A stretch of DNA of 64,000 bases, taken from assembly GCA_949126835.1 (NCBI GenBank), contig OX421492.1:38894886-38958885 (forward strand), given 5' to 3'. Source of the stretch: Anisus vortex (lineage: Eukaryota; Mollusca; Gastropoda; Planorbidae). The notes beneath the pieces are model-generated. The model was not told the DNA's origin and did not search any database. It saw nothing but the letters and a program-made list of their open reading frames with translations. A program made the translations under genes and the position numbers. Shown here in pieces: positions 1 to 12,800 of the stretch; position 1 is the first letter of the stretch, and the number at the start of each line of letters is the position of its first letter.

Positions 1-753
1 TTTATAAATACTGACAAAAAATAATTTGATTCCAAATATTTCAAGGAATAACATTCTTTTCTTTATAATATACACAATTTAAAGAGTCTCTCAGCAAAGA
101 AGCAGTATTTGCAAAAAAAAGCAGTATTTGCAAGCAGTAACTTTGCTAATAGAAAAACTATTTTTTAAAAGGCAAAGAACTGTTTAAAAGAAAGATGTGT
201 AAAGTTGTAATTTTAAACAAATATATATTTGGCTCATTTTCAATCCATCCAAAAAAAAATAAACAAAAAAAAAAATGGCAGAAGTTGGCTGTAATAAAAA
301 ATAAAATTATTCTGGGGCAGCGTACAAGTCCTTAAAAATCAAAGACTAAATTAAACTTGATGGTCAACAAAAAAAATCTTCACCAGACAATAATTACTGT
401 TTACTGAACACAGCCAAATCAATAGAAACATTAAACTAAAATATGGTGTACAATGTAAGTTTGCTGTATGGGATGGGCTATCTCAGCTATATTGTAAGAA
501 TAATGGAAGTTTAGGCATTCGATTCTGTCACCAAAGTTATGTGCCACAAAACAAAATAAATTACCCGAATCAGGAGCAACATAAAAAAACAACTGTATTT
601 AATAATTCAGCCACTGTCAAATAACAATGTGTTGATTACATGGAACCTAGATCAACACAAAAATTAAACTCCTTGGATTAATCCAGTGAACATTCTTTGT
701 CTGTTCTACTTGGTAATTTAAAAAGACTGTTTCAGTGTGAGATTTCAAGTATG
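1..753 (-). other. 3' UTR of the GRAMD2B-like gene (at least part)
   Basis: AT-rich sequence downstream of the stop with no further coding signal. An ATTAAA poly(A)-signal variant lies on the minus strand at 603-598, about 150 nt after the stop, and is the best candidate for 3' end formation. No minus-strand AATAAA was seen between it and the window edge, so the true end is uncertain. Confidence 0.4.
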
Positions 754-834
754 CTAACACTTTGATCCAAGACTACAGTTAGCTGGGCATGATGAGTCTG
801 GGGATCTGTGCAAACTTTTAAGCAGTAGGTGGAC
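754..834 (-). CDS. GRAMD2B: GRAMD2B exon 13, last coding exon
   Basis: 81 nt from acceptor TTTCTTCTCAG to the TAG stop at 756-754. Encodes VHLLLKSLHRSPDSSCPANC and six more residues. The junction LLEE|VHLLLKSLH matches the family pattern of a leucine-rich end helix. Separated from exon 12 by a 1.9-kb intron that is two-thirds minisatellite. Confidence 0.87.
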   Translation of the reverse strand, partial: VHLLLKSLHRSPDSSCPANCSLGSKC

Positions 835-3800
835 CTGAGAAGAAACAAACGTGCACAATTCATAATGTTTAATCAGTATAGTTCACCTTAGTGATAGGTC
901 CAATTTGGTCTATGTCCAGTTTGGGCATGAAAAATTTTGATTGGCCAACGACCATAAATTGAAATATGACATAGCTTGTGCCATAAAGCTGTGTGTTACC
1001 CTTGTTTGTCTCTATGACATAGCTTGTGCCATAAAGCTGTGTGTTACCCTTGTTTGTCTCTATGACATAGCTTGTGCCATAAAGCTGTGTGTTACCCTTG
1101 TTTGTCTCTATGACATAGCTTGTGCCATAAAGCTGTGTGTTACCCTTGTTTGTCTCTATGACATAGCTTGTGCCATAAAGCTGTGTGTTACCCTTGTTTG
1201 TCTCTATGACATAGCTTGTGCCATAAAGCTGTGTGTTACCCTTGTTTGTCTCTATGACATAGCTTGTGCCATAAAGCTGTGTGTTACCCTTGTTTGTCTC
1301 TATGACATAGCTTGTGCCATAAAGCTGTGTGTTACCCTTGTTTGTCTCTATGACATAGCTTGTGCCATAAAGCTGTGTGTTACCCTTGTTTGTCTCTATG
1401 ACATAGCTTGTGCCATAAAGCTGTGTGTTACCCTTGTTTGTCTCTATGACATAGCTTGTGCCATAAAGCTGTGTGTTACCCTTGTTTGTCTCTATGACAT
1501 AGCTTGTGCCATAAAGCTGTGTGTTACCCTTGTTTGTCTCTATGACATAGCTTGTGCCATAAAGCTGTGTGTTACCCTTGTTTGTCTCTATGACATAGCT
1601 TGTGCCATAAAGCTGTGTGTTACCCTTGTTTGTCTCTATGACATAGCTTGTGCCATAAAGCTGTGTGTTACCCTTGTTTGTCTCTATGACATAGCTTGTG
1701 CCATAAAGCTGTGTGTTACCCTTGTTTGTCTCTATGACATAGCTTGTGCCATAAAGCTGTATGTTACCCTTGTTTGTCTCTATGACATAGCTTGTGCCAT
1801 AAAGCTGTGTGTTACCCTTGTTTGTCTCTATGACATAGCTTGTGCCATAAAGCTGTGTGTTACCCTTGTTTGTCTCTATGACATAGCTTGTGCCATAAAG
1901 CTGTGTGTTACCCTTGTTTGTCTCTATGACATAGCTTGTGCCATAAAGCTGTGTGTTACCCTTGTTTGTCTCTATGACATAGCTTGTGCCATAAAGCTGT
2001 GTGTTACCCTTGTTTGTCTCTATGACATAGCTTGTGCCATAAAGCTGTGTGTTACCCTTGTTTGTCTCTATGACATAGCTTGTGCCATAAAGCTGTGTGT
2101 TACCCTTGTTTGTCTCTATGACATAGCTTGTGCCATAAAGCTGTGTGTTAACCTTGTTTGTCTCTATGGAGACAAGGCCACAGCTACCTTTCATTGAACA
2201 GCATGCACTGTAACCTTCATTGACTCTTTAAATGTTTGTGTATTCCTCTCTGATACATGTGTTAAATAAACTCTTTAAGAATGAGTTCAAAATGAGTTAA
2301 AGGTCAAACAGTTAGCATCATCATGGTGGAAAAAAAAAGATCATAGAAAAGTATGAAAATGTTATGCATTTCCAGAACAACCCCATCCAAATATGAAATA
2401 CCAAAAACAATAAAATTGTTTAAATGGGAATAGCTTCATCATTTTCTTTTTTATTCCTTATATGAACAATTTGTTTGGTTTAAGTGTAATGGTCTGGAAC
2501 AGATTAGGCACATTCAGAGGTATCACAGAATAGTACACACTACAGTTCATATTGATATGATAACAATTTAATAATATGTTATGTTTTGAACTAATTTTCA
2601 TTAATCCACCTCTCTAAGTGGATTAAATGTATACATTGACATGTATTTAAAGCTTGTGGCTAGAGTTTGTAATAACTATCACGTAATGAGATATATCACA
2701 CTAATTCATTTATATTTATAGTAGTTGCATTTTAAAAATAATTTTTTGTAGCAAGTAATGACAAACCTCTTCTAAAAGATGAACATTGGCTTCCAAAATG
2801 GTATGTAGGTGACGCACAACAGATGCATGACTCTCCATTTGTAACCAATACAAATTACTCAAAGTCCTTTCTCTGAAGAAAAGAAACAACATATACATTT
2901 ATTAGAACTAATTCTTCATTCTTAACATATGCTTTACATTGTATTTTTTTTAAAATGTATTTGTACACCAATATATGCCATTGTTTGACGAACATAATCA
3001 ATCTCAACTTTAATTTTTAGTTCATTAAAGGCTAACAGGTTTCGTACAGAAAAATTGTCTCAAAATTCCAGGAGTTTTCCAGGAGTGTTCCAGAAGTTTT
3101 TCAGGAGTAAATTTTTTAAAACGCCAAGCTGAGCTCTTTAAAAAAAAAAAAATACCTCACTACACAGCTTTTTTAGTTTTACAACATTACGGGGACTTTT
3201 ATAGCCTACATCCCAAGTTTGGATTGAAAAAAAACAAGATAAAGTAACAAAAAACCAAGGAGTGGCATCACTGGTGTCATCAACGTTTTCGCGCGGAAAT
3301 AGAAAGCGGCAAAGCGGGTTAACTCCAATAGGCAGGGTTCCCACAACTTTGGATTATAAAATTTCCATGACATTTCCAAAACTTTTCCATGATAATGTAC
3401 AAAATTTCCAAGACCCTCTTTTGAGTAAAAATCCCGAAATATACCAATGAAATCTATATATATAAAAAGTCAGTGTTTTAGAGCAATTTAGAGTACATAA
3501 AAATATTTGCCCATTTTGTTACCCGATTAGGGGGCCTGCAATATTTATTTTAAATTACTTTCCTAAACGTCTCCAGTAAAAAAAAATCATTTAATTATTA
3601 TTAGATTTATAGCTTTCTTTTAATTGTAGTTTATACAATTTTTATCTGCACCTTATACAGTCCTGTTTTTTTTCCCACCCGGGCAAGGCGGGGCAATTTA
3701 GCTTGTATTGATATAAAACTGTTTACACTATAAAAAAAAAGAAGTTAAACAAGAAAACAAAAGAGAGTAGTAAAAAAAACAACAATATTAATAATAAAAT

Positions 3801-6800
3801 ACGGAAAATAATAAGAGAGTTCATCACCAATAGAGCAGATTAATTCATTTCCAGCTTAATCTATTAGTAAATCAGATTGTGACAGACTATTAATAATGAA
3901 AACTTTATAATACTGTATTGATATGTAGCACAAGTCATGCATTTACAATTGGAAAGAAAATAACTAGTAGGCCTATTGTTTGTTATTAATGTAATTAGTT
4001 TTAAAGTTTTAATTAATAGCAATCTGTGTATTTAACTCTACAAAATATCAATAATTATAAAGCAAAATACTGTAATAAAGGCTCTATAGCATAGGCCTAA
4101 TACTAGTAATAGGCCTAAATAGTAGAATACTAGTAACTAATAGACCTACTAAAAATGCTAGTAACAGGCCTCTTCATATTTAGCCTATACCTTATAACGT
4201 ATAGCCTATTCTTATATGGTCATAGGCCTATAGCTAACCTAGTACTAGATAATAGTGAGCAACATGACAGGCTATGCACTATGTCATATAGCAGCCTATA
4301 GGCCTAGGCATTTTTTAGAAAATATATAAAATTTTCTGTAGTTATTTTGACCCACATTTTTTTTTCTTTAGTCCTAGTCCAAGTGCCCTAATACTAATAG
4401 ACTATTCAACTTTTGTTTTTTAATAGTCAGTCGAAAAGTAAAAGAGTAAAAAGCGTTTATAATACAGATATGTAGACATCTAGACCTAGAGCTAAACATG
4501 TGACGCTTTCCAAGAAAATATAATAGGCCTACTAGATGTCGATGTCACACAAAATTGTATTTTATTATTTAAACAAATGCGATAGCCGGTAATCATTAAT
4601 ATTATAAGTAATTTATAAGGCATGGCGCCGCTATGGCTGGCAATGCATCGGTAGGCCTAGAGATTCATTGTTTTTGTTATTTTTTTTATATCGGGTCGTT
4701 TTTGAAATCGCTAAAATTTTTTAATGAAAAAAGGTTGTAATCGGACTTAAGCGGCCACATTTTAACAGGAAAACGTTTAGTAACAACCAGCTTTGACAAT
4801 CAAAATATCAGCGTAGGCCTAATGACTAATGTGCAAGTGCAAACCATGAAAGTGAAAGTAATCAGCCCGCGATGCGCTTTCGTTAACGGAAGTACAAAAG
4901 AAAAAAACAAAAATGGAATAATCTAAACGATCCACTTCTTGAATCATGGATTTTTGTTTTTTATAGTGGTTAAAAAAATATTAAAACTTGTACTTATAAT
5001 GTTCCAAAAATCGGAGTTTTAAGGATTTGTCGGAATGGGTGGAATGAGGGGTAAAAATCTGTAAAACTCCGAGAAAATCGAAAGGGTTGACAGGTCTGTT
5101 AACTTATCTAGTCTAGCAGACACCAAACTGTGGGGGAAGGAGTGAAAGGGAGGAGTGGCAAGCATAGGCTGGTACCATCTTCACCGAACCAAAAAAAGCG
5201 AGACAAGAGAGCTTCCCGTAATTTACATATGGGAGGTTTGCAAGAACAGCGGAATTAGCGTACCGGGTATTTATAATTTAGAGATGCGCGTGTTGGAAAA
5301 GGAAAAAATCAGGTTCAGCGAAATTTTGCAATAAAATATCTCAATTTAAAAATTCCAAAACTTTTCCATGATCTAGTTATCAAAATGCATTTTTCCCAAA
5401 CTTTTTCATACTGGAAACGGTCCTATCAATTTTCCAAAACTTTTCCAAAATTCCATGATCCGTACGAACCCTGAATAGGGCTTTCTGGAAAAGTGAAAGT
5501 ACAATCCAAGAGCAGTGAATACGATTTTTTTATTCATAATTTATCTCCCTTGAAAAAAAAAGGAGTTTTTAGTATTTTCCCAGGACTAAATGCAGTTTTT
5601 TCAGGAGTTTTAAGGTCCTGGAACACAATTTTTTGTTTTCCAGGAGTTTCCAGGAGCTGTACGAACCCTGGCTAATGATTTACCCACAATTAAAATTGTA
5701 TACTTTTTATCTATGTGACTGTAAAATCAAACCTTACCTGATATTCACGGAGGCACGAGGACCCCAGACAGTTTTCATTTCTAATTTACTCTGAAGTAGA
5801 AGTATCTTGTAAGTCAGACCCATGGCGGACAACAGCAAGAAAAAAACACTACCATGTGAAATAAAAAAAAAAAAAAAAAAGTCATTTTAAAATTGAAACA
5901 AGACTACCATAAGATCACATTTGAATGCAATATGAAAATTATGTATGCTTAAGCTACATGCGTGAGATATAAATGAAACCAACTTACAGTATAGTACAAA
6001 CACCGAGTAACATGTTTGTATGGGGTATTCTGAAAAACAACAAAATACACAATATATATATATATAATTTTATGACTATAGTTGCTTCAAGGCATTACTA
6101 TTGGTAAGGAACATTTCACCAATGACATCCCTGCACATAGTGAAGTGTTGTGAAATAAATTATTATTGTTTCACTTTTGACATTTCCGTTCTCTAGCTTA
6201 CACATCAGTTATTAAAAGCTAAAATGAAAAATATTGTGACGTGAAGTTTTGTAGAAACAAGGACAGAAACATTTTATGGCATATTATGAGGATCATAGTT
6301 TAAATATTGGCAGCTGAAAAGTAATGTCCACACATTTTGTTTACCAGAACTAAATATTAAATCCAATATACAGATCTGACATTATAGTGAGTGGCAAAAT
6401 GTTTTTTCCTTTCTACATAAAGATAGCGAAGATTTATGTTAGTAGTTCTATAAATATCATAAAGGAATAAAGAAGTAATGAACAAACCTTTGGAGTTTTA
6501 ATGAGAAGGAGTAGAAGATATTCAGTATATCTATGCAGTTGATACCTGAAAACATAAAACAAGATAATATTTTATAAGATACTATAGTATGGAGAAAAAC
6601 AAACAACCGATAACAACTATTATCACAGGATTCCTACTCTAAAATCATTTCATAATGTTCACAAATCAACATATACCAAACATTATGGAATGTCTTAATA
6701 TCAACTGCTAATTTGTATATTGGTAATCCAAATTGAAATTTTAGTGGAAATGTTTTTTAATTTTAGTAGCCACTTAACAAAGAAACAACTCTTGAATAAT

Positions 6801-9800
6801 TTTAACAATATATGATACTAGTAAAGAACTTCTTAACTCATTTGCTACTAACCTACTTTCCAAAGACACCCCTCAAAATACTAGCCATACTCATCATTAA
6901 ATTTAGTAAATTATTTTTAAATATTTTTTTAATGACTAAATATTCCCCAAAGTTAATAACAATTACACCATAAAATAGATAAATCCCTTAGCTTTCTGGA
7001 AATATATACTTTTATACACAAAAAAATGTCGAATTATTGGTAGAATCATTCGCCGCGTGTTGAGACCCTATTGGCTAAATATTTGCACTAGGCCTAGCGA
7101 CGAAGTCCGATAAAGTATAATAAAGCCCATAAATAGAGTTGTATTGGAAATTCATCTAAGTCTATATCTGAAACATCCTTATTATCAGAACTGTTGTTAA
7201 GTGTTAGAGATATAGAGCTATTGATTAATAAAGTTGGAGATATAGAGCTATTGATTAATAAAGTAAAAAATTAAAGGCGAAGGCTATAAAAAAATATTAC
7301 AAGACGAAATGCCGGTGAAAACTACCCGTACTTTGAAAGCGCACCGCAAAAAAACAAATCATAATAAAAACATCCGTTTTTTTTAACGAAACAAACTATT
7401 TTCCTACTTTTTTATAGCCGTGCTTGAAATAAAAAAAAAACAACAGAACGCATGGCGAAAAAATAAAGAAACGACGATAGGTTAGTCACACACATGGCGC
7501 CACTTTTGGGCGCATTAGTACGGAGGGGGGGTATGCCACATTCAGTCATGGTAGTATCAAATGAGTTAATGACATAGTTATTAAATTAAAACAAAAACAC
7601 ACCATTTTTCATACTGTCCAGCAAAAAAGTACAAACTTTAATAACCAAATTATTTTCCTTTACTTTCCCAGCCAATTCGAATCTTGCATTAACTGAAGTA
7701 GATATTGCCAATTTTTTCAAATAATTTCTATCCGCAGGGATAAAAGAGGCAGTGCATGGTTCAATGGTTCTCATTAACCACGGCATACAAGAAGTGACAA
7801 GCCCTCAATCCAATAACAGAAAGCCACTAAAGCTAGGCACATTCAGGGGCATGCTATAGCCCCAGAATAAAATCCAAGCATTTACAAGGTTATGGCTTTT
7901 ACAACTGCTTTCCAGAGATACACTGAACTATTTCACTAAGTTAAACCTACCCTGCTGATTCACTATTGACTACATACACTGAACTATTTCACTAAGTTAA
8001 ACCAACACTGCTGATTCACTATTGACTACATACACTGAACTATTTCACTAAGTTAAACCTACCCTGCTGATTCACTATTGACTACATACACTGAACTATT
8101 TCACTAAGTTAAACCAACACTGCTGATTCACTATTGACTACATACACTGAACTATTTCACTAAGTTAAACCCACCCTGCTGATTCACTATTGAGTACATA
8201 CACTGAACTATTTTACTAAGTTAAACCAACACTGCTGATTCACTATTGAATACATACACTGAACTATTTCACTAAGTTAAACCCACCCTGCTGATTCACT
8301 ATTGACTACATACACTGAACTATTTTACTAAGTTAAACCAACACTGCTGATTCACTATTGAATACATACACTGAACTATTTCACTAAGTTAAACCAACAC
8401 TGCTGATTCACTATTGACTACATACACTGAACTATTTCACTAAGTTAAACCCACCCTGCTGATTCACTATTGAGTACATACACTGAACTATTTTACTAAG
8501 TTAAACCAACACTGCTGATTCACTATTGAATACATACACTGAACTATTTCACTAAGTTAAACCCACCCTGCTGATTCACTATTGACTACATACACTGAAC
8601 TATTTTACTAAGTTAAACCAACACTGCTGATTCACTATTGAATACATACACTGAACTATTTCACTAAGTTAAACCCACCCTGCTGATTCACTATTGACTA
8701 CACTACATACACTAAACTATTTCACTAAGTTAAACCCACACTGCTGATTCACTATTGACTACATACACTGAACTATTTCACTAAGTTAAACCCACCCTGC
8801 TGATTCACTATTGACTACATACACTTACACTGAACTATTTCACTAAGTTCACTAATCCTGCTGATTCACTATTGACTACATACATTGAACTACTTCAATT
8901 TCACTAAGTTAAACCCACCCTGCTGATTCACTATTGAAGGTTGTTTTACTATTGCATTAGATTCAGGAGACTTCGTCGCATCCGTTTCACTTTTCCGGTG
9001 AATGACCGAGCTGAGAACTCTCCCCAACTGACCAGCCGCATCCACATCATCCTCCGTTGTGTCAGACTCTGAGCTAACCTCGCTGTCCCTGTGTGTCAGC
9101 ACATCCCCAACCAGGCCAATGCTTTCATGGTCCAACATCTGTCGCAATATAGATGTAAGTTTAAATATGAATGTGAGGGGACAACAAACTGATATTAAAA
9201 GGTGTGTACTGTTTATACAAATTAAATCATAAAAAAAACATGTACTGTTAATGCAGAAACCTCTTTTTTTTAAAAACACTTAGAATCACACAAATTTTCA
9301 GAATATTCCATAATAAAGAGTTATCACTTAAAATGGTCTATCTGTTTTTAGTCTGATAGAAGAGAGACTACTCTGAATAATATACTGTCACATAAAAGCC
9401 GCCAATATTATGTTCCATTTTTTAAGTGCTTGGACAATGGACAATATAAATGAAAGAATTATATGGATTTGTGCTAGGTGTGAATTGTATGAGAGGTAGC
9501 CACATTTTTACAAACATTTATGAACAAGTGTTTGTGTGGGCGTGCACAAAAATGTAGACACATATTAAAACACTTATCAATGTTTATGTGTGTGCAGAAA
9601 AAGCAAACAACACATCAGATTTTCAATTAATTAGTTTGAAGAGCAAAATTCAGCTGAGAATTAGATCTACAATGAAAATGTGTCATGATTAACCTATTAT
9701 ATTTTTGTTTTACTTAGGTCAATGTTCTCTTCTTTTCTTTTTTGTTCTTTTTTTTTTTTTTATTCAAAAACTAAAGCTTAAAAAAAACAAAGCAGCATCC

Positions 9801-12800
9801 AATATTCTAAAAATATCTTGAAAGAAATAACTATGCACACATGTCAAAGTTTTTACACCCAGATTCATGTTACACTCATGGCTCACATGAATTATTATTA
9901 TTATGTTCACATAGCAACTGCATAAACATATGCTTCACCAGTTTGGTCTGAATGAATACTTTTGCACATACATGCACACTGGCCCTTAAGTACAGACATT
10001 TATTGAACCATGCTAAATATTGTGTATTATACAGAGCAGATAGAGGCAAGACTCTTTTGTAGACTAAGCAGTGCATAATATATGAAATAAATGCCATCAA
10101 TTGCTTAGTGATGTAGTACAAATGGCAGATGATGCCAACAACAAAGCAAAGAAGTAAAATGTGTATCTTTTTTAGTCAACATTTGCTTAATCAATGAAGC
10201 ATAAATCCGTTTTTAAAAATAGATTGGAAAACAAAACAACTTTTTAAAGAAATTAAAAATATTTATATTTATATAAACATACTTATATTGTAATTTTCAT
10301 GTTTAAAAAAAAAATCATAATCACTCAATCATGGATGGTCGTTATAGTAATACATTGTAAACATTAGAAAACTTGTGTCTATCTATAGCAACTATAAAAG
10401 AGATCTTGTGTTTAAGGCATCCAGTCAGTAAAGTTTTATGCAAAATCTTGTGGTCTTAGAGTAGTGTTCAAATAATTCATTGGTTAAATAGGATATAGTT
10501 TTTCTTTAATAATGTGTTTTGAAGTATTTTATTTTAATCACCAATGTACACAATACTTAGAGATCTGATTTGCTTTTTTAAGTTTAACCCTTTGTGGCCG
10601 GAACGACACGAGCCGTGTCGATCGGTCTACTCAATTTTGACGGAACGACACGAGTGGTGTCGTTTTCGGTTATAATTGTTTTTATTGTTTTACGTCTAAT
10701 CCATGTTTTGAAAAATAAAAATAACTTCTGTTTCCTTTTAAACAGAAACCAAAATAATATTTTGCATTTGATTTTTGCTGTTTTATAGACTTTAATTAAT
10801 TTTTTTTTGTGGTGACTTTTTTTTTCTTTTTTTCTTGTTGTTGAATATGTAATGGTGACGGATAAAGAAATGGCAACTACTAGCAGACTAAGTACTAGAT
10901 TATTATGTCTTATAGTGATATTGTTAGAAAAATGGACAGTGTTTTTATAATTTAATAGTTTTGTTTCATTTTGTTATTTTTTTTTTAATAAAAAAGAATT
11001 TTTAGCTAATTTTTTTGTGCTAAATTACGTGTTTTTTTATATAAATAATTGTGGATTATTTTTTTAAAGATTGTTATTTAAAGTATTTCAAAATAAAAGT
11101 TATACACTTTCATTAAGCATCCAATTACCTTTAATTTGATATATGACACTTAAATATATTTACAAAATTTGATGCAGAAAAAAATAAAATTCTGGGATAT
11201 ACAAAATAAGTTGAAATAAAACGCCGTCAAAACAGCTAAAAAAACTCCGGCCACAAAGTGTTTAAGATTAAATCCCCTTTAAAAATTACTTTTTTTAAAC
11301 AAAATCACTTTTGTTGTAAAAATTTAAATCATGAACTGTAATAAAATCTTGTTGCATTACTCTAAATCAAACTCAACATAAAAATCAGATTTATGCCTAA
11401 TGAAAATCATAGACTATAATAAGATGGACCGCTTGCTTTATTTTTAGAGCTTAAGTGTTGATTTTTCCATGCGCAGCCCATAACACTGTCCTAAATGACT
11501 CCTAAATGTTCGGTACGTAAAGACTTTCACTGTATACAACTTTTGATTTTAATCTTAATTTTCCATTGAGAAATTCATAGCAAATTACTAAATTGAAAGT
11601 TCAGAGAACAGGGTGCGAACGGAAATTCCGAAACAAAGTGTTTCAATTTATCAAATACCAGAAATATCAAAGCAAGCAGTTCATCTTATTATAGTATTTG
11701 TAAAAATGTATTTTCCACAACTTAAGCTTCATTTGTTATATTTATTAATATTATCCTATAAGGACTTTGCATAATTACAAAAAATATATAGGTCATCATA
11801 GATTTACTATGAAAAACAGTATTTATTTAATTGATCAAAAATGATCAAAATGTTCTTCTGGCTAAAATATTTTCAACTTATTTAAACATTTTAAAAATAA
11901 TGTTAAGAAAAAACTCAGTGCTATGGTGACAAAACTGAAAGACACCACCAGACAATTGCACGCTGCCAGGTTACACAAGGCTTTAAGCTTCTAGTCATAT
12001 ATTCAATGGAATTATATTGCTTTAAAGATAATACCAAGCCTACATGATGTCAGCACCTGAAGCACAGTTAAATGTCAAGCAACAATATAGACTTCTGGCT
12101 ATCTCACAATGCATAATAATCAGGTATGTGACCAGACTTCAGAAAGACTATAAAAGGAAAATATTTCTCCATGCATGAAGTTATTTAACATAACCTGATG
12201 ATAGGCATAGAAACAAAATTAATATTTGTTCATAAAATCTTTACAGAATTAAAATATTGTGATGTTCTGTTTGTTTTTCTTTTATGTACCACTAACTTTT
12301 AATAAAAAAATCCATATAAGTATAGTCTAGGCTTAGCCTACACCAATAATTTAAAACAAAATATTTTAATTTCCTTTTACTCTGAGGGCAAAATTACCTA
12401 AGATACTTTTGGGGAAAATGTTATTAAATCTTAACCTATAGCCTGTAACTTCACTTTTTAAATTCTAATTATATTTAAATAGACCTTCTTAAAGTCTGAT
12501 GATATTATTTTTGTGTTCATATATATATATATATATATATAGGTATAGTTCAATGAGAAGTATTTGTAGAAGGAAATTGAAAAACATATGTCAGCAATAA
12601 ATCAGTAAAACTACAATTGGCTTTATTTTTTTCTGCATTATTTTTACAATTTCTTCCCTTTTTCATTTCAATAGCGCTGTCAAAAAACAAAATTGTCACA
12701 TCCCTGAATAAGCTTTTAAGTGTGAATCTGCAGCAAAAGGCAGGCAGAAATTTTATGACAAAGCTGTTTTTTAAATATATAACATTTTATTAAGCAAAAC

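Noticed and set aside
869..2197. Two 400+ codon ORFs, one per strand, over the 48-bp array
   Set aside because: They are products of a 48-bp period without stops; neither has a start context, splice logic or non-repetitive content, and the array lies inside an intron.
7586..7786. 66-codon minus-strand ORF in the intron between exons 8 and 9
   Set aside because: No splice-site-bounded exon in phase, no recognisable domain, and the neighbouring exons already join in phase without it.
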